This document shows, one piece after another, positions 42,521 through 49,264 of a stretch of 64,000 nucleotides of DNA. The DNA is taken from contig DASUGI010000113.1 of the NCBI GenBank assembly GCA_036274115.1, positions 43,533 through 107,532 on the forward strand, in the 5' to 3' direction. The stretch is from JADLHS01 sp036274115 (lineage in GTDB: Bacteria; Verrucomicrobiota; Verrucomicrobiia; Limisphaerales; JADLHS01). The notes below the pieces were generated by a model. It had not been told where the DNA came from and made no database searches. It saw nothing but the letters and a program-made list of their open reading frames with translations. The translations under genes were made by a program, and so were the position numbers. Numbering within the stretch: position 1 is the stretch's first letter; every line of letters starts with the position of its first letter.

Positions 42521-42871
42521 ATGAAAACAAAAGCTCAACGCGGATTCACCCTCATTGAAATCATGGTCGTCGTAGCCATCATTGGATTGCTCGCGGGCAT
42601 TGCGATCCCCAACATCAACGAGGCGATCAAAACCTCCCGCCAGAAAGTTTGCAGCCTCAATCGCAAAGGTATTGATAACGCAAAAATGCGGTGGGCTGCG
42701 GAATTCCATCTGCCGGAGACGGCGTCACCAACCGACGATGACCTGTTTGGCGCTAACCGGTACATCGAACACAAACCTTCGTGCCCCTCCCGCGGCAATT
42801 ACTCCCTCAACGCGGTCCATGAAAAGTGCACATGCAACGCCAGCGGTCACGAAAATCGATTACTGGAATGA
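42521..42871 (+). CDS. type IV pilin-like protein (prepilin cleavage/methylation signal)
   Basis: A 116-residue protein with an ideal type III signal: MKTKAQRG^FTLIEIMVVVAIIGLLAG, cleaved by prepilin peptidase with N-methylation of Phe. The mature domain is short (about 108 residues) with four cysteines (KVCSLN, KPSCPSRG, EKCTCN), suggesting disulfides that stabilise the head. It resembles minor pseudopilins of type II secretion or the many orphan pilin-like proteins of Verrucomicrobiota. No assembly ATPase or peptidase gene is adjacent. Confidence 0.85.
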   Translation: MKTKAQRGFTLIEIMVVVAIIGLLAGIAIPNINEAIKTSRQKVCSLNRKGIDNAKMRWAAEFHLPETASPTDDDLFGANRYIEHKPSCPSRGNYSLNAVHEKCTCNASGHENRLLE

Positions 42872-43057
42872 TCGCAACACTTCGTTGCGCTGATTTTTTC
42901 ATTCGGCACAAAACGCAACAACCCATTCGCGTCGGTCGGAATCGGGCGGGTAACAATGGACGCGAAATCGCGCTCAATTCCGGCGTTCGCCGTTTCACAG
43001 CGAATGAAAGGCGCGTGGCATAGTCATTGCAATGAGGCCATTTACAAGGGACTAAAT

Positions 43058-43675
43058 ATGACTGCCACGACTGACAACGTTACTGACTTTCAAACCAACT
43101 CGGCGTTGACTCCACTGCCCGCAACCCGACCCATCCGCGTCTGGCTGACGGATGACAATGCCGGGTTTCGGGAATTGCTCGAGGAACTGCTGGAGCGCTC
43201 CGGTGGTTTCAATTGCGAACTCCAGTTCAATTCCGCGGAGGCGCTTTTGGACGGATTGACCACCGAGCCCGCGCCGGACGTGATTCTCCTGGATGTGGAA
43301 ATGGGTGGCATGACAGGCGTGGATGCGCTTCGGCCCGTTCGCGCCCTGGCACCGGAGGTGAGGGTGCTGATTATCACCTCGTTCTGGGATCCGCTGTATG
43401 AGGTGCAAGCGCTCCGCAACGGGGCATCCGCATATCTGATTAAAGCAAACGCGCCCCTGAGTTTGGTCAGCGAAATTCACCGGGCGCTCACTTCGCCGGT
43501 TACTCTCGCCCCGCTCCCGTGTGCGGAGATCGAGCCGGAAACACCCGCAACCTCTCAGCCCTTGCGGCCCGAGCCGAGAAAGAGTTTCGCCGCGCGTTTC
43601 AGGTCATGGGCCGCACACGTATCGGCCAACCTGCTCCGCCCCGCGCCGGTTTCAAGTGTCGAGGGTCACCCATGA
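43058..43675 (+). CDS. response regulator receiver protein without DNA-binding domain
   Basis: A 205-residue protein starting at ATG 43058 behind AAGGG. Residues ~25-145 form a CheY-like receiver: acidic pair in VWLTDDN, phospho-acceptor Asp in VILLDVEMGGMTGVDAL, Thr/Ser site VLIITSFWD, and Lys in YLIKANAP. The receiver resembles the NarL/LuxR class, but the C-terminal ~55 residues are Pro/Ala/Arg-rich with no helix-turn-helix. It must act by protein contact or as a phosphate sink. No histidine kinase is adjacent. Confidence 0.86.
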   Translation: MTATTDNVTDFQTNSALTPLPATRPIRVWLTDDNAGFRELLEELLERSGGFNCELQFNSAEALLDGLTTEPAPDVILLDVEMGGMTGVDALRPVRALAPEVRVLIITSFWDPLYEVQALRNGASAYLIKANAPLSLVSEIHRALTSPVTLAPLPCAEIEPETPATSQPLRPEPRKSFAARFRSWAAHVSANLLRPAPVSSVEGHP

Positions 43676-43682
43676 ATCGGCT

Positions 43683-43892
43683 ATGAAACAACGGACGCGC
43701 TTTGAAAAACTCGCGCGCGGTTGCTTCGCCCTGCGCCTCACCCTGGCCGAATGGCTTGAGCTGGAGCAAATCCTCTTAACGTCTGACCAGGCACGAGTCC
43801 TGTTCCGCCAACGCGCGAGACGCCGCGCCTTCAAGTGGCAACTCACACTGAATTCCTGGCAAGCCTCGTCACGGGTCCGCGCAATCGGATGA
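43683..43892 (+). CDS. small basic protein following the response regulator
   Basis: A 69-residue ORF whose ATG lies 7 bases after the regulator's stop, suggesting coupling. The sequence has one amphipathic segment LTLAEWLELEQILLTSDQAR and an Arg-rich stretch (FRQRARRRAFKWQ). The first part is loosely like the N-terminal regulatory segment of FecR-type proteins. I do not recognise a family, and it may be spurious. Confidence 0.4.
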   Translation: MKQRTRFEKLARGCFALRLTLAEWLELEQILLTSDQARVLFRQRARRRAFKWQLTLNSWQASSRVRAIG

Positions 43893-43946
43893 GCCCACCG
43901 CCGTTCCAGAGTTGACTTGTAAGCCCGATTGCCCAATCGTCCGCGC

Positions 43947-44993
43947 GTGAATCCAACGAAGTCTTCGCGCGTAACGTTTCTCATTTTTCAACGATTCCCC
44001 TTTCTGGCGCTCGTCAGCCTGGGCTGTGCCTTTTCTTTCTTACCGCCTGCCCACGCCGCATCAGGTCTCCTCCTCGTTGCCAATAAAGGCGATCAAACGC
44101 TTGGACTGATCGATCCCGAGGCCGGACGCATGATTGCCACCGTGCCGGAAGAAGGAGTGACCGGACACGAGGTGGCGGCGTCACCGGACGGCAAATTCGC
44201 TTACGTGCCCATCTTCGGCAATTCCGGCGTCGGGCGGCCCGGCACCGATGGTCGCATTATGCGGGTGATCGACCTGGCCGAGCGCAGGATTTCCGCGACG
44301 ATGGATTTTGGCAAAGGCGTGCGCCCTCATTGCGTCGTCGTCGGGGCCAAAAGCGGACTGCTCTATGTCACCACCGAACTTGAGAACGCGGTGACCGTGA
44401 TTGATCCGAAAACGCTCAAGATTGTCAGCACCATTCCTACCGATCAACCCGAGTCGCACATGCTGGCCGTCACTCGCGACGAACGTCGCGCTTATACCGC
44501 CAATGTCGGGCCGGGCACGGTTTCCGTGCTCGACGTCGAGCAAAAGAAAGTTCTGGCCATCATTCCAATTTCGAAAACCGCCCAGCGCATCTCGCTGTCG
44601 GTGGACGATCGGTGGGTTTTCACTTCCGACCAGACCAAACCTCAAATGGCCGTCATCGACACCAAAACCCATGGCATCAGCCGTTGGCTTCCCCTGCCCG
44701 GCATCGGCTACGGCACCGCCCCAACGCCCGACGGGAACTGGCTGGTTGTAGCCATCAGCGCCGCGAACAAAGTGGCCGTTGTTGATCTCACCAAAATGGA
44801 AGTCGCCCATGTTCTGGACGTGCCTCGCGCTCCGCAGTTCGCTTTGGTGCGACCCGACGGCGCGGAAGCCTACGTGTCATGCGATGCCAGCAAAAAGATC
44901 GTTGTGATCGATGCCAAAGAGTGGAAGGTCAAAAAGCTGATCGATGCCGGCCCGGGCGCCGACGGATTGGCGTGGGCAAATGCAAAACCTTAA
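43947..44993 (+). CDS. exported YVTN/NHL-type beta-propeller protein
   Basis: A secreted protein of about 348 residues. The start is uncertain: GTG at 43947 or TTG at 43929; both keep the signal peptide (FPFLALVSLGCAFSFLPPAHA). At least six propeller repeats of ~45 residues show the YVTN pattern, for example LLLVANKGDQTLGLIDPEAG, LYVTTELENAVTVIDPKTL, AYTANVGPGTVSVLDVE, and VSCDASKKIVVIDAK. Such proteins resemble cytochrome-d1-like or surface propellers without haem-ligand motifs. Function unknown. Confidence 0.85.
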   Translation: MNPTKSSRVTFLIFQRFPFLALVSLGCAFSFLPPAHAASGLLLVANKGDQTLGLIDPEAGRMIATVPEEGVTGHEVAASPDGKFAYVPIFGNSGVGRPGTDGRIMRVIDLAERRISATMDFGKGVRPHCVVVGAKSGLLYVTTELENAVTVIDPKTLKIVSTIPTDQPESHMLAVTRDERRAYTANVGPGTVSVLDVEQKKVLAIIPISKTAQRISLSVDDRWVFTSDQTKPQMAVIDTKTHGISRWLPLPGIGYGTAPTPDGNWLVVAISAANKVAVVDLTKMEVAHVLDVPRAPQFALVRPDGAEAYVSCDASKKIVVIDAKEWKVKKLIDAGPGADGLAWANAKP

Positions 44994-45390
44994 GTCAGCG
45001 TCCGCCTTACCTCGTCGCGTGCTCCAACGCTCCTCTGGTGGTCATGGAAAAAACCAGACACGCATTTTCGGGATTCTCCCGCTCGGTTTCATTCTCAGAT
45101 GAGGCCAGCAGAAAACCCCGCTGGCTCAAGCCAACGGGGTAGACCAGTTTATCACTTCCGACCGTTTAACCTCCCCACGCTATACTCGTTGGCGGGCGAA
45201 TGAATCTTTCACATATCTTGATACTGCTTGGTCTCACAGCCGCGCACCCAGCGAATCGCCGGACCATTTCACCGACCGACGCAATCTTTGTTCAGTCGTC
45301 CGCCGGCCTGGCGTCTGACAGGTGTCGTGGGAACATCAACGAGTTTGAGGCGGTGGGTATTTTTGAACCGTTAGGTGTAAGTGTTGACGA
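44994..45390. other. 397-base gap before tRNA-Glu
   Basis: I see no gene. It contains the tRNA-Glu terminator hairpin (45111-45140). The short open frame from 45200 runs through the tRNA and is not credible. Confidence 0.6.
45111..45140 (-). terminator. intrinsic terminator of tRNA-Glu
   Basis: Read on the minus strand: CCCCGTTGGC, loop TTGA, GCCAGCGGGG, then TTTTC. A 10-bp stem with one mismatch and a U-run, about 250 bases beyond the tRNA-Glu 3' end. Confidence 0.65.
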
Positions 45391-45465
45391 TGGCGACCCT
45401 ACCGGGACTCGAACCCGGGCTACCTCCGTGAAAGGGAGGTGTCCTAACCGCTAGACCATAGGGTC
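45391..45465 (-). tRNA. tRNA-Glu (anticodon UUC)
   Basis: A 75-base cloverleaf on the minus strand. The acceptor stem GACCCTA pairs with TAGGGTC, the discriminator is G, and the CCA end is encoded. The D-arm has TAGCGGTTAGGACA, typical of tRNA-Glu. The anticodon loop is CTTTCAC (UUC) between CTCC and GGAG stems. The T-arm has GGTTCGAGTCC. Confidence 0.95.
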
Positions 45466-45478
45466 GTCGAGGGCGGGC

Positions 45479-45506
45479 ATTGTATTAAAGAAAAGTCGAG
45501 TGTCAC
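45479..45506 (-). promoter_or_regulatory. candidate sigma70-type promoter for tRNA-Glu
   Basis: On the minus strand GTGACA (-35, 45501-45506), a 16-base spacer and TACAAT (-10, 45479-45484), about 14 bases before the tRNA 5' end. Confidence 0.5.
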
Positions 45507-45527
45507 GAAAAAATCCCAAGCTAAATC

Positions 45528-45556
45528 TTGCCAAGTCCAACGCGACCTCGTTCAAT
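45528..45556 (+). promoter_or_regulatory. candidate sigma70-type promoter for tRNA-Phe
   Basis: TTGCCA (-35), a 17-base spacer and TTCAAT (-10), 17 bases before the tRNA-Phe 5' end. Together with the tRNA-Glu promoter this forms a compact divergent promoter region of about 108 bases. Confidence 0.42.
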
Positions 45557-45573
45557 ACCTGTCCCCGACGTAC

Positions 45574-45649
<76 letters not shown>

Positions 45650-46037
45650 CTTTGCAGTACGGACTCCGCAGCAATGTCTCCTGTCCGCTACAAACCTGGC
45701 GAATTCGCTGCTCTCATCAAGATTATGGCCACTACCATAAAGCGACTGAAAGATTCGCCTTTTTGCACCGTAATACAGATATGGAGGTTTAACTGTTAGA
45801 TTACCGGTTAGTGTCCCAGCCCCCGTCGCCTGGTTACCGACGGGGGTTTCTTTTGACCCATTGCTCCACATCCAGGCAAGTTCCCGTCATAAGTTCCCCC
45901 GTCAGCAATACTTCAAAAAAATGTGAAAGATTCGCTCTCCTGCCGCCGTAGTATCAATGTGCTTTTTGAAACCTCCATACCTGAAAGCCTGACCCGGCTT
46001 CAGATCGCAACGCAACTCGAAACCCTCGCCTGACCCT
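45650..46037. other. 388-base gap after tRNA-Phe
   Basis: No gene is recognised. It contains the tRNA-Phe terminator at 45820-45854 and otherwise nothing I can identify. Confidence 0.55.
45820..45854 (+). terminator. intrinsic terminator of the tRNA-Phe transcript
   Basis: A perfect 9-bp stem CCCCCGTCG / CGACGGGGG with a 9-base loop is followed by TTTCTTTT. It lies 170 bases after tRNA-Phe. Confidence 0.8.
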
Positions 46038-46343
46038 GTGAAATCCATTCTCAAACTGGTGGTGCAATGGGACACGTTGAAGATGAAAGAGCCCGCTGGG
46101 AATACTCACGCCGAAAGGTTTGCTTTCCTGAAATTCCAGGAGGCCCTGTTGAGTGAACTCTCTGACGCGGGCTGCGTCCAGATTCCGGGCGAGCCATTGC
46201 CTGTCTCCGAAATGATTGCCGAGCGCCGACGCCTGCTCGCCCGGTGGGATTACTCGACTCCAAACTGCTTTCAAAAAGTGGACCCCCACATCGTTGGCAA
46301 CGGGAGATCCGCCGCCCACCTGAACAACCGGCAGCACACGTGA
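46038..46343 (+). CDS. hypothetical protein, weak candidate
   Basis: A 101-residue GTG-started frame with plausible amino-acid composition (VVQWDTLKMKEPAGNT, FAFLKFQEALLSELSDAG, EMIAERRRLLARWDY). An almost equally long frame lies on the opposite strand, so coding is uncertain. I recognise no family, signal peptide or domain. It lies between the tRNA pair and the MoxR operon's 3' end. Confidence 0.3.
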   Translation: MKSILKLVVQWDTLKMKEPAGNTHAERFAFLKFQEALLSELSDAGCVQIPGEPLPVSEMIAERRRLLARWDYSTPNCFQKVDPHIVGNGRSAAHLNNRQHT

Positions 46344-46408
46344 AGCAAACTACCGCCGCAAACCTGGCCCGCCGCGCCGTTACTTAGATCGTGTCCAAAA
46401 GAACCGTC

Positions 46409-46500
46409 GGAGTGCGCCCGTCCTCGGGCGCAGCGATGTGGCCAGGTGAAACGTCCTTTAGAACCTGCGACGCCTCTGTGGCCGGGGACGGCCACACTCC
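46409..46500. repeat. inverted repeat at the 3' end of the MoxR operon
   Basis: Two inverted arms built on GGAGTGYGSCCGTCC: GGAGTGCGCCCGTCCTCGG on the left, and the complement of GGAGTGTGGCCGTCCCCGG on the right, each a hairpin itself. It ends about 20 bases from the last operon stop codon, so it may mark the transcript end. Confidence 0.65.
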
Positions 46501-46522
46501 GCATTTTGTTTCATTAGTCTCC

Positions 46523-49264
46523 TCATTGCGGCACGCGATACACGGTCATTTCGCCTTTCGCACCAAGCACAGCAAATTGCCCGGGACTGGAAGTCGCCGA
46601 GATCCCCACGGGCCGCTGACCGGTCAGTTCGGCGCGGGTGACTTTCTGCACCCCGCGCGAATCGACATCGAGCAGAAAGAGGCGGGACTCAGAAAGGAGC
46701 ACCAGCGGTCCGCCCGGCACGAACGTGCCCAACGGCGCGTGCAAATCGCGGTCGAGTTCGATCAACCCCGGAGCGCCCACCCAGTGGAGTACCGCGCCGT
46801 GTTCCAGCATCACGGCGATTCCCTGGCGCGTGTGCGGCAACGTCGGGCACAATCCGGTCGCCTCACCCGGCAATTCAATTCGCGTCAGACCGCCATCGCT
46901 GCGCGTCAGGACCAGGCGATTGCCCAAGGCAACGGCGACGCCGTTGGTGATGACGGTGACGCAGACGCGCGAGAGTTCCGTGCGCTGCGCTCCGCTCAAT
47001 AGTTCCTCCGTGGCATCAATGGTCCGCAGCAGTGTGCCCCGCCTATCAAGGCACGAAAGGACAACCCGACCACCGGCCACGTGCGCCGCCCACACCGAAT
47101 CTTCCCCGAATGCCGCCGGCCAATGTTGCGGCTTCAGCCAGGAAGGGGTTCCGGCCACGCAAGCCTGGTTGAAGAACGCATCCGTTGCCGGAAAGCGTTT
47201 TTCGGCAAAGTCCGGCCCGGTGAAGGTCGTGAGCGCGATCGCCCTGCCCCGCTCGCCCATGGGCTCGATCACGAGACTGTTTTTTGCCACCACCGCCGGA
47301 CAATCCCAGGACAAGCTCTGTTGCTCTCCTTCCCAGATGCCGCGAATCAGCGTCAGCCGTTTCGGGGTCACACCCACCGCGTAAAACCAATGCCATTCGC
47401 TGCGCAAACGCAACCACTCGATCTGGCGCGGCAGTTCAAAGCGTCGCACCACCACGGGTTTGTTGCCGGGCATGGGCGGGGGGGGGATGCGACGCACCCG
47501 CAACTCCGCCTCGCGCCGTGTCGACAAATGCCGGTTCGCATCCCGCGCGAGCAACCGATCCTGCGGCGCCAGGCGAACGAGACACTCCATCAAGCGACCG
47601 CTTTCTTCGGACGACAAGGCCACCTGATTCAGTTGCCGGGCAATGAGCACGCGGGAAAAATCCGCTGCCCGATGCCGCACCGGTTCGTGCGGATAATCCC
47701 TGGCGGGACCACCCAGCGCGGCGAGCAAAGGCATGGCGAGTTGCGAATGCTGAGTGTCGCGCCGGAATCGGGCGAGCTGTTCGAGCGCCACCTCGTGGCG
47801 GCCCAAACGACCCAGCATTTGAAACGCCGCGCTCACGCAGGCACCGGCCTGACGAGAGGCCGGCCATCCACCCAGGAGCAAAGCCAGAGCTTCATCCGTT
47901 TCCTGTAACCGCTCCTCGATCAATTTTGCCGCGCCCAGCACGTCGTCCTGCGCCAGACGCTCGTTCACCACACGCCGCACAGCCTCGATTGCCGCGGACT
48001 GATTGCCCAAGCGCTCGTGCAAGTCCGCCACCTCAAGCCAGCGATTCAACTTCTCATAGCGTTCAATGGCGTCCGTCAACAATCCGCCTTCCGCCAGACA
48101 ACGCGCCGCTTCGAGCGGATTCCGCAAATGAGTTTCATACAGCAACGCGGCTTCGCGAAAATGCCGGCCTTGCTTGAGCGCATGCGCCGCCGAAACCAGG
48201 TCGCCCAGCAACTCCGCGTAGATGTACGCCGCGCGCCGATGCCGGCCGAGTTGCATTTCACGATCCGCCATCTCCCGGTAACGCCGCCGCAACACTTCCA
48301 GGAGGTCGCCAGGCACATTCCAGAAATCCGCTGCCTGACCGCCCAGCCGGCTCAAATCAAAATTGGGCGACTGCGACACAAGCCTTCCACCCGGTGGCGC
48401 AAGCCCGCGGTGCGCAAACGCATTCATCGGAATCGCATGACGCAGGGCGGCCTCCGGGTCGGTTTCAAACAAATGGAGCAGCCGATTGACTTCCCGGTTG
48501 CGAAGCTTCTCGAGCTCTGCGTTCACCCCCTGCAACTGGCGCTGAGCCCAGTCTTCAAGATCATTCACCCAGGTGCGATGCAAACCCGTGTGGGGGATTT
48601 GTCCGGTCGCCCCGGCGACACCTTTGGCGAACAATTTCCGCAAGGCGCGACCCGATTTTGCGACAGGATTCTCTTTGGGCTCATCAGGTGCGGGCGGCAA
48701 ATCAACGGGCGGCTCGGTCCCAATTTCTTCTTCAGCGCCGCCGAAGACATCGTCAATCGACGGCGGCTGGGCGAGCAGGATGGCGCGCAATTCCGGCAGA
48801 GCTGGCCCGCCAGGACGAGCGAAGTTCCAGTCCTCGGGGCGCTCTTCCGGAAACTCCAGCAGATCCCAAACCCGCAAGGTCGATTCCGCTTCGAATCCGC
48901 TCAAACCGAATGCCGGATGAAAGAACGATACCGGCAACGAACATAACTGGCGCAACTCGGAGTCCGTCATCGGCGGATGCAACGCAGCGTCCGCTGGAAC
49001 GAACAGTCGTCCGGCAATCAACCGGCACGCCAGTCCGCTCGGTTCGTGAGTAATGCAATCCGCCTTGGCCGGCACGACCAGCAATCCGACCGGGCTGCGG
49101 TCCTCGACCGATTTTGGCACAACGAAAAGCCGCGTCGTCTCATTTGCCAAGCCGCAGCGCGCCAGTTCGTCCAGCCAGCGATTCGTCGAATCGCCGGGCA
49201 GAAACCATGCGCTCGGCTCGGCTTCGAGCTTCGGACTGTGTCGCAACTGAAGTGGGACAATCAC
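46523..49264 (-). CDS. large repeat / beta-propeller component of a MoxR-vWA-propeller system (bpX6-like)
   Basis: A 913-residue protein, fifth and last gene of the operon. It starts with GTG overlapping the upstream stop by four bases (GTGA). Residues 1-165 form a globular domain with SxWFLPGDSTNRWLDELARC, the region I associate with bpX6-type proteins. A Pro/Glu-rich linker follows (about 165-210). Residues ~330-470 are TPR-like helix pairs: RRAAYIYAELLGDLVSAAHA, REAALLYETHL, DAIERYEKLNRWLEVADLHE. Residues ~640-913 are WD40/propeller-like blades (VRRFELPRQIEWLRLRSEWH, VVLSCLDRRGTLLRTID). There is no signal peptide. The role is likely substrate or partner recognition for the ATPase. Family naming is from memory of published comparative work. 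Confidence 0.75.
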   Translation of the reverse strand: MIVPLQLRHSPKLEAEPSAWFLPGDSTNRWLDELARCGLANETTRLFVVPKSVEDRSPVGLLVVPAKADCITHEPSGLACRLIAGRLFVPADAALHPPMTDSELRQLCSLPVSFFHPAFGLSGFEAESTLRVWDLLEFPEERPEDWNFARPGGPALPELRAILLAQPPSIDDVFGGAEEEIGTEPPVDLPPAPDEPKENPVAKSGRALRKLFAKGVAGATGQIPHTGLHRTWVNDLEDWAQRQLQGVNAELEKLRNREVNRLLHLFETDPEAALRHAIPMNAFAHRGLAPPGGRLVSQSPNFDLSRLGGQAADFWNVPGDLLEVLRRRYREMADREMQLGRHRRAAYIYAELLGDLVSAAHALKQGRHFREAALLYETHLRNPLEAARCLAEGGLLTDAIERYEKLNRWLEVADLHERLGNQSAAIEAVRRVVNERLAQDDVLGAAKLIEERLQETDEALALLLGGWPASRQAGACVSAAFQMLGRLGRHEVALEQLARFRRDTQHSQLAMPLLAALGGPARDYPHEPVRHRAADFSRVLIARQLNQVALSSEESGRLMECLVRLAPQDRLLARDANRHLSTRREAELRVRRIPPPPMPGNKPVVVRRFELPRQIEWLRLRSEWHWFYAVGVTPKRLTLIRGIWEGEQQSLSWDCPAVVAKNSLVIEPMGERGRAIALTTFTGPDFAEKRFPATDAFFNQACVAGTPSWLKPQHWPAAFGEDSVWAAHVAGGRVVLSCLDRRGTLLRTIDATEELLSGAQRTELSRVCVTVITNGVAVALGNRLVLTRSDGGLTRIELPGEATGLCPTLPHTRQGIAVMLEHGAVLHWVGAPGLIELDRDLHAPLGTFVPGGPLVLLSESRLFLLDVDSRGVQKVTRAELTGQRPVGISATSSPGQFAVLGAKGEMTVYRVPQ

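Noticed and set aside
45200..45454. An 84-codon plus-strand frame
   Set aside because: It runs through tRNA-Glu on the opposite strand and has no recognisable sequence.
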